Part shown: positions 34,896-43,296 of the stretch, piece after piece
Position numbering within the stretch: position 1 is the stretch's first letter
Layout: each line of letters starts with the position of its first letter
Origin: Prevotellaceae bacterium
GTDB lineage: Bacteria; Bacteroidota; Bacteroidia; Bacteroidales; Paludibacteraceae
Reading direction: 5' to 3'
Length of the DNA: 64,000 nt
NCBI GenBank assembly: GCA_031271815.1
Contig: JAISVA010000027.1
Span: 62,001 to 126,000 of the forward strand
The notes under the pieces: model-generated
The model's input: the letters and a program-made list of their open reading frames with translations, nothing else
What the model was told of the DNA's origin: nothing
The model's database searches: none
Translations under genes and position numbers: made by a program

Positions 34896-35402
34896 TCAGT
34901 TGACTTTGTACTTATATTTTATCTCTTTCAATTCGGTGTTTGCCTGTACGATTTTGTCTTTCAACCCTACTTTGAAATTTGCCAATTTCACCTGTAACTC
35001 ATGATTATCGACAGCCAGCATCTGGACAGCCAGGATTCCCGCATTCTGAGCCGCATCAATCCCTACGGTTGCAACCGGAATTCCCGGAGGCATTTGCACA
35101 ATGGCTAAAAGAGCGTCCAGTCCGTCCAGCGAAGCTTTAATCGGCACGCCAATCACCGGCAAGGTAGTCATTGATGCAATGACGCCCGGAAGGTGAGCAG
35201 CCATACCTGCTGCGGCGATAATCACCTTGATTCCGTTTTCCTGTGCATTTCTGGCAAACCGCTCCACTTCAGCAGGCGTTCTGTGTGCCGATAAGGCATT
35301 GATTTCAAATGGGATCTCAAACTCATCCAATAATTTTGCCGCTTTATCCATCACAGGCAAATCGGATGTACTGCCCATAATAATACTGACAATTGCTTTC
35401 AT
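34896..35402 (-). CDS. purE: N5-carboxyaminoimidazole ribonucleotide mutase
   Basis: 168 residues, class I PurE. Seen: IIMGSTSDLPVMDKA (about 7-21), ALSAHRTPAEVERFA (about 37-51) with the catalytic His of the SAHR loop, AAAGMAAHLPGVIAS (about 63-77) and MPPGIPVATVGID. It converts N5-CAIR to CAIR in purine synthesis and pairs with PurK, which is not in the window. The next gene, folK, starts 7 bp downstream. Confidence 0.96.
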   Translation of the reverse strand: MKAIVSIIMGSTSDLPVMDKAAKLLDEFEIPFEINALSAHRTPAEVERFARNAQENGIKVIIAAAGMAAHLPGVIASMTTLPVIGVPIKASLDGLDALLAIVQMPPGIPVATVGIDAAQNAGILAVQMLAVDNHELQVKLANFKVGLKDKIVQANTELKEIKYKYKVN

Positions 35403-35534
35403 TTATTCCTGTATTTAAGTTAATTCTTTACTATACTTCGTTTTTCATCGTTTCCCGGCAAAAGTAATATGATTTTTTAATAAAACAAAATCACTCTTTT
35501 GTCGTTAAAAACGAAAATAATTGAAAATAATGCA

Positions 35535-35542
35535 TACTTTTG
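35535..35542 (+). promoter_or_regulatory. -7 box for thiL
   Basis: TACTTTTG matches TAnnTTTG, 52 bp upstream of the thiL ATG at 35595. Confidence 0.55.
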
Positions 35543-35594
35543 ATTGCCGGAAGCAAAAGTTAGAATTTATTTTCAACGATAAATAAGTATTTTT

Positions 35595-36620
35595 ATGCAA
35601 AGAACAGAAATAGCAACCCTCGGAGAATTCGGATTAATCGAACACATAACCCGGAATTTTCAACTCAAAAACGACTCTTCAATTAAAGGAATCGGAGATG
35701 ATGCCGCCATCCTGTCATACAATGATAAGCCGGTATTGGTTACGTCCGACCTGTTGCTCGAAGGAATTCATTTTGATTTGATGTACGTTCCGCTGAAACA
35801 CCTTGGCTACAAAGCCGCCGTCGTCAACTTTTCGGATATATACGCAATGAACGGATACCCGAAACAGATTACCGTTTCGCTCGGAGTTTCCAGGCGTTTC
35901 TCGGTCGAAGATATGGAAGAGTTGTATTCCGGAATAAAATTGGCCTGCGATAAATATGGTGTTGACTTGGTTGGCGGCGATACTTCGGCATCGGTCACTG
36001 GCTTGACAATCGGCATTACCTGTATCGGGGAAGGCGAAAAAGGGAAAATTCCGGGCAGGAATGGAGCCAAAAATACCGATCTTATTTGTGTATCCGGCGA
36101 CCTTGGGGCAGCCTATATGGGTTTACTTTTATTAGAAAGGGAAAAGCGGATATTTTCGGGCAACGAGGGCATACAACCCGATTTTTCGGGCAAAGAATAT
36201 ATCATTGAGCGGCAACTGAAACCGGAGGCAAGGAAAGATATTGTCGAATCGCTGGAGCGCATAAACGTAGTGCCGACTGCGATGATTGATATTTCTGACG
36301 GTTTATCATCCGAATTACTGCATATTTCAAAACAAAGCAACGTCGGTTGCCGGATTTACGAAGACCGCATTCCGGTTGATTTCCAGACAGCCGTGATGGC
36401 GGAAGAGTTTAATATGAACGTTACGACCGTTGCCCTGAACGGAGGCGAAGATTACGAACTGCTCTTTACCGTCCCGTTGGAAATGAACGATGTATTTCAA
36501 AATTTACCCGGAATAAAAGTAATCGGACATATTACGGATGCTTCTCTCGGATCCCGCCTCATCACGCGCGACGGTCAGGAAGTAGAACTGCGTGCGCAGG
36601 GATGGAATTCATTGAAATGA
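35595..36620 (+). CDS. thiL: Thiamine-monophosphate kinase
   Basis: 341 residues of the PurM/ThiL ATP-binding superfamily. Seen: GIGDDAAIL (about 36-44), TSDLLLEGIHFD (about 54-65), GYKAAVVNFSDIYAMNG (about 73-89), GVDLVGGDTSAS and MIDISDGLSSELLHI. ThiL phosphorylates thiamine monophosphate to the diphosphate cofactor, which the 2-oxoacid oxidoreductase in this window needs. It appears monocistronic. Confidence 0.95.
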   Translation: MQRTEIATLGEFGLIEHITRNFQLKNDSSIKGIGDDAAILSYNDKPVLVTSDLLLEGIHFDLMYVPLKHLGYKAAVVNFSDIYAMNGYPKQITVSLGVSRRFSVEDMEELYSGIKLACDKYGVDLVGGDTSASVTGLTIGITCIGEGEKGKIPGRNGAKNTDLICVSGDLGAAYMGLLLLEREKRIFSGNEGIQPDFSGKEYIIERQLKPEARKDIVESLERINVVPTAMIDISDGLSSELLHISKQSNVGCRIYEDRIPVDFQTAVMAEEFNMNVTTVALNGGEDYELLFTVPLEMNDVFQNLPGIKVIGHITDASLGSRLITRDGQEVELRAQGWNSLK

Positions 36621-36706
36621 TTCTTGTTTTGGATTCAATTCGCTTTAAGTCCTTATGTTACAAAAGTAAAAAATACTCATAGACAACGAATAAAATATTT
36701 TTTTAG

Positions 36707-36714
36707 TATCTTCG
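36707..36714 (+). promoter_or_regulatory. -7-like box for the GH5 gene
   Basis: TATCTTCG differs from TAnnTTTG at one position and sits in TTTTTTTAGTATCTTCGCAA, a very typical Bacteroidota promoter context. It would give a leader of about 155 nt before the ATG at 36878. Confidence 0.5.
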
Positions 36715-36720
36715 CAAAAG

Positions 36721-36877
36721 GTTTTTACAAATACAAAATTAAACCGGCTGGTGCCGTTACCGCTGCTGAAATTGTTCGCGGGCTTGCACTTGCGGCACAT
36801 AATGATAGGTGATCCCGGAAATATTCAAGGACTGAATGTTCACGCTCAGTTTTAAAACAAACAAAAATTAAGATACC
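36721..36877 (+). promoter_or_regulatory. Long, partly G+C-rich leader of the GH5 gene
   Basis: The sequence between the promoter-like box and the GH5 ATG contains a G+C-rich segment with paired GTGCCG (36751 region) and CGGCAC (36795 region). Nearer the gene is a small hairpin, ACTGA...TCAGT followed by TTTT (about 36832-36856). No known riboswitch consensus is recognised. The 62-codon frame at 36624-36812 overlapping it has no family resemblance and is not called. Confidence 0.35.
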
Positions 36878-38509
36878 ATGAAACACAAAATTATTCTAAA
36901 ACTTTTTTTATGCCTGCTGCTTTTCATCCCAGGACAATGTTTTGCTCAAAAGTATGAGGCGGAAGATGCCGAAACCGCAGGCGGTAAATTCGAAACCCTG
37001 ACCGGGAATTCGGGAGACGGTTGTTTCAACATTACAGAAATCAATGGTTATGTAAGATTCCCGGTTGATGTCGAAACCAGGGGAACTTACAAAGTTTATT
37101 TGGGATACGGCGCGCCATATGGAAACAAAGATTTATATGTGAGCGTAAACAGCGTTTCAAAGTCCGTTTCGCTACCCGGCGGAGAAACAGCCTGCAATGA
37201 AATGCCTGTAGGAGAATTTACTTTCCAGGCAGGCAATAATACGGTAGAAGTGTTGCCGAACTGGACGTGGTTTTTAGTTGACTACATCCGTATCGAAGCG
37301 GGCGAAGGCGGAGGTGTTGATATTTTCCCACCGGCAGATGTGGACGGATTTAAAGTGGATGGCTCCAAATTGTTGGATGGAAACAATAACGAATTTATAA
37401 TGCTCGGCGTAAATATGGCGTGGACATGGTACAAGCAGAACGGAATGGCGCAATTGGACGCAATCGCCCGCGCAGGTGCAAACACCGTGCGCATCGTGTT
37501 ATCCAACGGCTTCCAATGGAATAAGGACGATGCTGCAACCGTTGCCTCGTTGATTCAAAAATGCGAAGAATTGAAAATGATTGCCGTATTGGAAGTGCAC
37601 GACCCGACAGGGAGCGATGAGATTAAAGCGCTGACGGATGCCGCTCAATACTTTGCCGGTTTGAAAGATGTACTGCAAGGAAAGGAGAGAACCGTCATTA
37701 TCAATATTGCCAACGAATGGCACAACAGCTCTCCGGCTGAAAATTGGAGAGACGGCTACCTTGCCGCTATCCCGGTTATCCGCAACGCCGGCTTGCGCCA
37801 CTGTATATTGGTTGATGCCGGCGGTTACGGGCAAAACGCGGCAACCATTCACTCATACGGAAAGGATCTGTTGAAAGCAGACCCTGAGCATAACCTCATT
37901 TTTTCTATCCACATGTATGGAGGCGCCGGGAATACCAACCGTGTAAGATCAAACATCGACGGAGTAATCAACCAGGATTTGGCTCTCTGTATCGGCGAGT
38001 TCGGCTGGTATCACAGCGACGGAGATGTGGACGAGGATTTAATTTTATCCTATTGCAAGGAAAAAAATGTGAGCTGGCTGGCCTGGTCGTGGTATGGCAA
38101 CGGAAGTCCGGTCGAATACCTGGATATGGTAACATCACCTGCTGATGAAACCAGGGTGAACACTCCGTCGACTGCCGGTAAGAGTTGCAATTGGGGCGAA
38201 AAAATCATCAATGATTGGAAGGCAAATGCAAAAGTCTGTTCGGTTTTTGGGAAAACAACAAGGATGGAAATTAATCGGCCGGCTATTCAAACCGAGGTTT
38301 ACCCGACAAAAGTAAAAGACGTTGTTTACGTAGTCAGCCCCATGTCACGTTATTCCATTTCCATTACCGATGCCGCGGGCAGATTCCTCTCATTCATTCC
38401 GTCCGCAGGCAAAACAACCGTTGTCTCGTGCAGCGACTGGAGTCCTGGAATTTTCTTTCTCTCCGTTATTTCAGGTAACGAAAAAAAAACATTTCCCATC
38501 ATCAAATAA
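36878..38509 (+). CDS. Secreted GH5 (mannanase-like) hydrolase with CBM35-like and T9SS sorting domains
   Basis: 543 residues. Signal peptide (about 1-23), CBM35/CBM6-like domain (about 25-142: YEAEDAE ... GYVRF ... WFLVDYIRIE), GH5 catalytic domain (about 155-455) and a C-terminal beta-sandwich (about 470-543: VYPTKVKDVVYV ... ITDAAGRFLSF ... WSPGIFFLSV ... FPIIK) that fits a type A T9SS sorting domain. The acid/base is Glu280 in NIANEWH; the nucleophile is Glu374 in CIGEFGWY. WLAWSWYGN resembles GH5_8 beta-mannanases. Likely an exported or cell-surface endo-hydrolase of mannan or related hemicellulose; substrate inferred. Confidence 0.85.
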   Translation: MKHKIILKLFLCLLLFIPGQCFAQKYEAEDAETAGGKFETLTGNSGDGCFNITEINGYVRFPVDVETRGTYKVYLGYGAPYGNKDLYVSVNSVSKSVSLPGGETACNEMPVGEFTFQAGNNTVEVLPNWTWFLVDYIRIEAGEGGGVDIFPPADVDGFKVDGSKLLDGNNNEFIMLGVNMAWTWYKQNGMAQLDAIARAGANTVRIVLSNGFQWNKDDAATVASLIQKCEELKMIAVLEVHDPTGSDEIKALTDAAQYFAGLKDVLQGKERTVIINIANEWHNSSPAENWRDGYLAAIPVIRNAGLRHCILVDAGGYGQNAATIHSYGKDLLKADPEHNLIFSIHMYGGAGNTNRVRSNIDGVINQDLALCIGEFGWYHSDGDVDEDLILSYCKEKNVSWLAWSWYGNGSPVEYLDMVTSPADETRVNTPSTAGKSCNWGEKIINDWKANAKVCSVFGKTTRMEINRPAIQTEVYPTKVKDVVYVVSPMSRYSISITDAAGRFLSFIPSAGKTTVVSCSDWSPGIFFLSVISGNEKKTFPIIK

Positions 38510-38644
38510 ATTAGCCGAAAATCGGTTTATTTATAAGTTAAGCACAAATGACGCAAAGTCGCAGTTGCAAAGCAAAACCAAATGTTCTGACTGCGCGCCC
38601 ATGCGTTTTCTGCGTTTAATGATAAAAATTCAAAATAAAAGTAT

Positions 38645-39466
38645 ATGACAGAAGGAAAAACGCTCGGCTTAATTGCAGGTAATGGTATGATGCCGGTAGA
38701 AATTATCAGGCATTGCAACAAAAACAATATTCCTGTTTTTGCGATAGGATTGGAAACATTCGCTAACGAAGAACAGCTGAGCGAAGCGCCGCATATTTTT
38801 GCCAAAATAGGCGAGGCCGGCAAAATGATGAAAGCGTTGCGCGAGCATAACGTACACGATATTGTGTTGGCCGGAGGCATCAAACGCCCTTCGTTCAAAG
38901 AGTTGATTCCCGATTGGGAAGGAATCAAAATTGTTGCAAAACTGGCAATGAAAAGTATGAGCGATGATAACCTTTTCCGTGCTGTGATGGACGAAATTGA
39001 AAATCGCGGATTCAAGGTAGTCGGCATCGAAGAGGTAGTTCCCGAAATGCTTTTCCAGGAAGGCGTGTACGGAAAAGTAAAGCCGGGCAAGGAAGATATG
39101 AGCGACATCGAGCGCGGCTGGACGGTAGCAAAAGCCATCGGCGCGGTAGATGTCGGTCAGGCTGTAGTCGTGCAGGAAGGACTGGTGCTCGCAATGGAGG
39201 CAATCGAAGGAACGGATATGGTGCTTTCGCGTGCAGCACAGTTACGCAAACCGGGCAAAGCCCCCGTAATGGTAAAGGTGCTCAAGCCGGGACAGGATAT
39301 GCGCGTTGACCTGCCTGCTATCGGACTGCAAACGATGGAGTTATTCGTAAAATACGGTATCGGGGGCATTGCCGTAGAAGCCGGCGGTATCCTGCTCATC
39401 GAAAAGGATGCCGTGATTAAAAAGGCGGACGAACACGGGATTTTTATTATTGGGTTGAAAAAATAG
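38645..39466 (+). CDS. lpxI: UDP-2,3-diacylglucosamine pyrophosphatase LpxI
   Basis: 273 residues of the LpxI (former DUF1009) family: LGLIAGNGMMPVEIIRHC (about 8-25), DIVLAGGIKRPSFKEL (about 75-90), FKVVGIEEVVPEMLF (about 124-138), VDVGQAVVVQEGLVLAMEAIEGTD (about 172-195) and GIGGIAVEAGGILLIEKD. LpxI hydrolyses UDP-2,3-diacylglucosamine to lipid X in lipid A synthesis, the step done by LpxH in most Bacteroidota that I know of. It lies 135 bp after the GH5 gene and 91 bp before the kinase-RapZ fusion; no other lpx gene is adjacent. Confidence 0.9.
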   Translation: MTEGKTLGLIAGNGMMPVEIIRHCNKNNIPVFAIGLETFANEEQLSEAPHIFAKIGEAGKMMKALREHNVHDIVLAGGIKRPSFKELIPDWEGIKIVAKLAMKSMSDDNLFRAVMDEIENRGFKVVGIEEVVPEMLFQEGVYGKVKPGKEDMSDIERGWTVAKAIGAVDVGQAVVVQEGLVLAMEAIEGTDMVLSRAAQLRKPGKAPVMVKVLKPGQDMRVDLPAIGLQTMELFVKYGIGGIAVEAGGILLIEKDAVIKKADEHGIFIIGLKK

Positions 39467-39557
39467 TTTTTATCGTCCGGTATATGCAGGGACTCACAGG
39501 TACAAATCTCTTTTTTTGAGGTTTTAAATTACAATTTTCCAAATCAAACGCTCTATT

Positions 39558-40994
39558 ATGAAGGAATTAATTTCGTTATTTGAAAGTTACACCGGAGAAA
39601 AAAATCCTCAATGTATCCGGTTGAAGGGCGAAGGCTCAAACCGGAAATATTTTCGTCTACAGTCCCCGTCGTACTCGCTGATTGGCGTGAAAGGTGAAGA
39701 CCGGATGGAAAATGAAACCTTCATCGCGCTGGCTCGCCATTTTGAGAAAAAAGGATTGCCCACGCCAAAAGTGTTTGGAGTGTCGGACGACAGGATGTAT
39801 TATATTCAGGAAGATTTAGGCGATGTCTCTCTCTTTCAATACATTCAAGGCGGAATCTCTTCCGGTCACATGAACGGGCAGGAGAAGGAAATGCTGATTA
39901 AGACCATCTCTCTGTTGCCGAAAATACAATTTGAAGGAGCGGATGGGCTGGATTTTTCGATTTGTTACCCGCAAGCCGAATTTGACAGGAAAACCATCTT
40001 CTGGGATTTGAATTATTTTAAATATTCCTTTCTCAAGGCAACAGGTATTGCGTTTTCGGAATTGGAGCTGGAAAAAGATTTTGAGCGGATGAGCGAAATG
40101 CTGCTTCAAACGAATACTCCCACATTTTTATACCGCGATTTCCAGTCGCGGAATGTGATGATTTACAATAATGAACCCTATTTTATAGATTTTCAAGGCG
40201 GACGAAAAGGTCCGGTTTTTTACGATGTCGCCTCGTTTCTGTGGCAATCGAAAGCCCGCTTTCCGGAAGAACTTCGCGAAGAGTTGTTGCAGGTTTACCT
40301 TCAATCTGTCCGAAAATACATAAACATAGAAGAGGCTTTTTTCAAGAACCAGCTGCATCAGTTTGTTTTGTTCAGGATGTTGCAGGTGTTGGGGGCATAT
40401 GGATTTCGCGGACTTTTTGAGCGAAAGCCTTACTTTTTGGAAAGTATTCCGTATGCAATTCAAAATTTGTCGGTGTTATTGCAAAAAGGCTATCCGGAGT
40501 ATCCTTATTTGTCCGGAATTTTACGTCAGCTGACCGAACTGCCTGTTTTCCGGAAAAAAGAAGAGGTTATTTCAAGTCCGGTTTCTCCATTGAAAATCAG
40601 TGTTTATAGTTTTTCCTATAAAAAAGGAATCCCTGCGGACGAATCGGGCAATGGCGGCGGATATGTTTTCGATTGCCGGGCAATTCACAATCCCGGAAAA
40701 TATCCGGAATACAAGGCATTGACCGGATTGGATGAGCCTGTGATTCGTTTCCTGGAACAGGACGGCGAAATTTTTTCTTTTTTGGAAAACGTATATAAAT
40801 TAGCGGATAGTCATATAAAAAGGTATATGGAAAGAGGGTTTACAAGCTTGATGTTTTCCTTCGGATGCACCGGCGGGCAGCACCGTTCCGTTTATTCCGC
40901 ACAGCACGCTGCGGAATATATTGCCCGGAAATTCGGCGTTAGAGTGCATTTGGTTCATAGAGAACAAAATATCAGCCAGGTATTTAACGGGTAG
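39558..40994 (+). CDS. AmgK-like sugar kinase fused to a RapZ C-terminal domain
   Basis: 478 residues. Residues about 1-330 form an aminoglycoside-phosphotransferase-fold kinase: GEGSNRKYFRL near the start, catalytic loop LYRDFQSRNVMIYN (about 192-205) with the HxD-like Arg-Asp, and YFIDFQGGRKGPVFYD (about 208-223) with the metal-binding Asp. This resembles AmgK, the MurNAc/GlcNAc anomeric kinase of cell-wall recycling. Residues about 350-478 match the RapZ C-terminal domain: SFSYKKGIP, GGGYVFDCRAIHNPG, SFGCTGGQHRSVY and VHREQ. In RapZ that domain binds glucosamine-6-phosphate. A kinase sensing or regulated by amino-sugar phosphate is inferred. The MurU partner is not adjacent. Confidence 0.82.
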   Translation: MKELISLFESYTGEKNPQCIRLKGEGSNRKYFRLQSPSYSLIGVKGEDRMENETFIALARHFEKKGLPTPKVFGVSDDRMYYIQEDLGDVSLFQYIQGGISSGHMNGQEKEMLIKTISLLPKIQFEGADGLDFSICYPQAEFDRKTIFWDLNYFKYSFLKATGIAFSELELEKDFERMSEMLLQTNTPTFLYRDFQSRNVMIYNNEPYFIDFQGGRKGPVFYDVASFLWQSKARFPEELREELLQVYLQSVRKYINIEEAFFKNQLHQFVLFRMLQVLGAYGFRGLFERKPYFLESIPYAIQNLSVLLQKGYPEYPYLSGILRQLTELPVFRKKEEVISSPVSPLKISVYSFSYKKGIPADESGNGGGYVFDCRAIHNPGKYPEYKALTGLDEPVIRFLEQDGEIFSFLENVYKLADSHIKRYMERGFTSLMFSFGCTGGQHRSVYSAQHAAEYIARKFGVRVHLVHREQNISQVFNG

Positions 40995-40996
40995 TA

Positions 40997-41137
40997 GAGG
41001 CTGTCTCAAAAGTCTTTTGAACGCGGATAACACGGATAAACGCTGATTTTTATATCGCTGATAATTAATACCAGTTCATTTGCTGGCGGTAAAAATCTGT
41101 GTGATCCGCGTCACCCGCGTTCTTTTGCGTCAGCCTC
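40997..41137. repeat. Dispersed GAGGCTGTCTC-type element before rpsF
   Basis: Starts GAGGCTGTCTCAAAAGTC and ends CTTTTGCGTCAGCCTC. The interior arms GAACGCGGATAACACGG and GTGTGATCCGCGTCACCC are inverted, around TTTTTATATCGCTGATAATTA. It closely matches the layout of the element at 30923-31066. It begins two bases after the stop of the kinase-RapZ gene. Confidence 0.82.
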
Positions 41138-41238
41138 TGTAAATTATTTTTCCGTTCCTGTAAATCCCGAAAGAGTGCATTAAATATGAGGCAAGGAGTA
41201 AATACGGCTTAATTTTGAGAGATTTTTTTGTGAAAACA

Positions 41239-41269
41239 TTTGAAAAACAAATAAAAACCATTACCTTTG
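41239..41269 (+). promoter_or_regulatory. Promoter of the rpsF-rpsR-rplI operon
   Basis: TTTG at 41239-41242 and TACCTTTG at 41262-41269 are separated by 19 bp, a textbook match to the Bacteroidota -33/-7 promoter (TTTG-N19-TAnnTTTG). Transcription is predicted near 41276, leaving a leader of about 45 nt. Confidence 0.85.
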
Positions 41270-41320
41270 CAGCTCGTTTTTTTAAAGCGAAATATTAACT
41301 AATTAAAAATTGGAAGATTT

Positions 41321-41671
41321 ATGTTAAATCATTATGAAACCGTTTTCATTTTGACTCCCGTTTTGTCTGATGTGCAGATGAAGGAAGCGGTAGAAAAATT
41401 CAAAAGCATTCTTCTGGAAGACAATTCAAAAATTGTGAATGAAGAGTTTTGGGGACTTCGTAAGTTGGCTTACCCGATTGATAAAAAGTCAACAGGATTT
41501 TATTGTCTGTTAGAGTTCGATGCCGAGCCTACAGTGATTGACAAGCTGGAAATTCAATTCCGTCGCGACGAACGAGTGATCCGTTTCCTGACAACCAAAT
41601 TAGACAAATACGCGGCTGAATATGCTGCGAAAAGAAGAAATTTTAAATCTAAAGAAGTAAAGGAGAATTAA
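41321..41671 (+). CDS. rpsF: 30S ribosomal protein S6
   Basis: 116 residues starting [17 protein letters not shown], with the conserved [23 protein letters not shown] and [16 protein letters not shown] segments. S6 pairs with S18 on the platform of the small subunit. It is first in rpsF-rpsR-rplI, a conserved bacterial order, with 3 bp to rpsR. Confidence 0.98.
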   Translation: MLNHYETVFILTPVLSDVQMKEAVEKFKSILLEDNSKIVNEEFWGLRKLAYPIDKKSTGFYCLLEFDAEPTVIDKLEIQFRRDERVIRFLTTKLDKYAAEYAAKRRNFKSKEVKEN

Positions 41672-41674
41672 GAA

Positions 41675-41947
41675 ATGGCAGCACAAAATTCATCGGAAAT
41701 CAGATACTTAACTCCACCATCGGTAGAAGTTAAAAAGAAAAAATACTGCCGGTTCAAAAAAAGCGGCATCAAGTACATCGACTATAAAGATCCTGAATTT
41801 TTAAAGAAATTCTTGAATGAACAAGGTAAAATTTTACCGCGCAGGTTGACGGGAACTTCGTTGAAATTCCAGCGTAAAATTGCCCAGGCTGTAAAGAGAG
41901 CGCGTCATCTTGCGTTGCTTCCTTATGTAACCGATTTGATGAAATAA
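41675..41947 (+). CDS. rpsR: 30S ribosomal protein S18
   Basis: 90 residues with [25 protein letters not shown]-like [19 protein letters not shown] and [20 protein letters not shown], the S18 signature. Only one Cys is present near the start, so it is not a canonical zinc-ribbon form. It lies between rpsF and rplI. Confidence 0.98.
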   Translation: MAAQNSSEIRYLTPPSVEVKKKKYCRFKKSGIKYIDYKDPEFLKKFLNEQGKILPRRLTGTSLKFQRKIAQAVKRARHLALLPYVTDLMK

Positions 41948-41965
41948 TAAGAAGGAGGACAAGAA

Positions 41966-42409
41966 ATGGAAATCATACTATTAGAAGACGTAAATAACGT
42001 AGGTTATAAAGACGATGTGGTAACGGTTAAAAACGGTTACGGGCGTAATTTTCTTATTCCTCAGAAGAAAGCCGTATTGGCTACTCCTTCTGCAAAAAAA
42101 GTGTTGGCTGAGAATTTGAAACAACGCGCTCACAAATTGGAGAAAATCAAGAAAGAGGCTACCGACCTGGCTGAAAAACTGAATGGACTTTCTCTTACTA
42201 TCGGAGCAAAAGCAAGCGCTACCGGAACAATCTTCGGATCGGTAAACAATATTCAAATTGCCGAGGCTTTAGCTAAAAAAGGATTTACAGTTGATAGAAA
42301 ATCAATCATCATCAAAGAACCAGTGAAAGAACTGGGTACTTACAAAGCTACCTTGAAACTTCACAAAGACGTTTCGGCCGAAATCACTTTCGAGGTCGTT
42401 GCCGAATAA
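41966..42409 (+). CDS. rplI: 50S ribosomal protein L9
   Basis: 147 residues with the L9 N-terminal domain [36 protein letters not shown], a central helix (about 45-75) and the C-terminal rRNA-binding domain (LFGSV-like [14 protein letters not shown]). It is the last gene of the operon and is followed by a terminator hairpin. Confidence 0.98.
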   Translation: MEIILLEDVNNVGYKDDVVTVKNGYGRNFLIPQKKAVLATPSAKKVLAENLKQRAHKLEKIKKEATDLAEKLNGLSLTIGAKASATGTIFGSVNNIQIAEALAKKGFTVDRKSIIIKEPVKELGTYKATLKLHKDVSAEITFEVVAE

Positions 42410-42430
42410 ATTTGAGAATTGTATATAAAT

Positions 42431-42466
42431 AAAAAATCTCAATCTTTTTAAAGGTTGGGATTTTTT
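42431..42466 (+). terminator. Terminator after rplI
   Basis: AATCTCAATCTTT and AAAGGTTGGGATT pair (with G-T pairs) around a short TTAA loop and are followed by TTTTTT. It lies about 22 bp after the rplI stop codon. Confidence 0.75.
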
Positions 42467-42520
42467 ATTTAATTTAAAATAAATTTTTTATTACATTTGA
42501 TTTATGAAAAGAATATCGTA

Positions 42521-43224
42521 TTATTTAATCGCAAGTTTAGTGTTTTTTTCACCTATCCAAGTAATATTTGTGTCGTAGAAATCGTAGTTGGCGTTTTCGA
42601 TTTGGTCATTGAATATCGCTCCAATAAGCAGGTTTATATACGTTTTCCGTCCCGAAAGATATAAGTTCTGCCTTTTTCCGATGGGGATGGATAAAGTGGC
42701 TTGTGATGCCAGTAATCCTACATTTCCTGAAGTACTTGCTTTCGTTGGCAACGTATTTTTCCCTTCGACGTTGATAACTGAACTTAACCGTCCGCCGTAT
42801 TTTGCATGAATACCTGTTTTGTTTAATCCGAGCGATGAAATATGGTCGGAATTAAAAAGAGGAAAAAATCACAGCAAATGTCCCGGCATGTACAGCGATA
42901 CTCTGTTGTAGAGCAGCAGGTTCTGCCCCGCTTCTCCTCCCCTGATGTAGATATTGGTATTGGCATCTCCCGGATTTTGAACACTGGGAGTTAATTCCAG
43001 TAACTTCAGCAAATTGGTATTTCCCAGCATAGAAGGCAGATTTGAGATAGTTGACCGGGTGATGGTTCTTTTGCCGCCCAACGTCTCCATTCCAGTTCTT
43101 TTGCCTGTTATCTCTACCTCTTTGCCCTTATGGAGTCGGGAGAAAGATGGTTGTTTTCTCCGGCAAGCAATCTAAAACAGGAAAGGGAAAGAGCGATTAG
43201 CAGGTATAAACAACGGAAATTCAT
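42521..43224 (-). pseudogene. TonB-dependent receptor remnant (signal peptide and plug only)
   Basis: An intact signal peptide begins at ATG 43224 (MNFRCLYLLIALSLSCFRLL), then shifts frame within about 40 codons. The second frame reads GKEVEITGKRTGMETLGG, then ISNLPSMLGNTNLLKLLELT, then PSVQNPGDANTNIYIRGG. It hits an in-frame TGA at about 42854 where homologues have Gly (PGHLL-stop-FFPLFNSDH), and continues through KYGGRLSSVINVEGKNT to a final stop at 42521. The carboxypeptidase-like domain before the plug and almost the whole barrel are missing. It resembles the plug of the receptor at 59905-63228. An exact -7 box remains at 43283-43290. Confidence 0.85.
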
Positions 43225-43282
43225 TTGTTTTGTGTGAATGGCAAAGCTAACGGTTATGCGCCGCTTTTTGTTTAACTTGCTG

Positions 43283-43290
43283 CAAAGATA
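43283..43290 (-). promoter_or_regulatory. -7 box upstream of the receptor remnant
   Basis: TATCTTTG on the reverse strand, an exact TAnnTTTG match, 58 bp upstream of the remnant's ATG and 7 bp before the end of the histidine kinase gene. Confidence 0.6.
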
Positions 43291-43296
43291 GCAAAT

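Noticed and set aside
36624-36812. 62-codon frame after thiL ending GAVTAAEIVRGLALAAHNDR
   Set aside because: It spans the GH5 promoter region and leader; only its end looks protein-like and no family is recognised.
40997-41137. Possible tRNA-like or riboswitch structure before rpsF
   Set aside because: The folded shape is explained by the inverted arms of the dispersed repeat, which recurs elsewhere; no cloverleaf or known riboswitch core is present.
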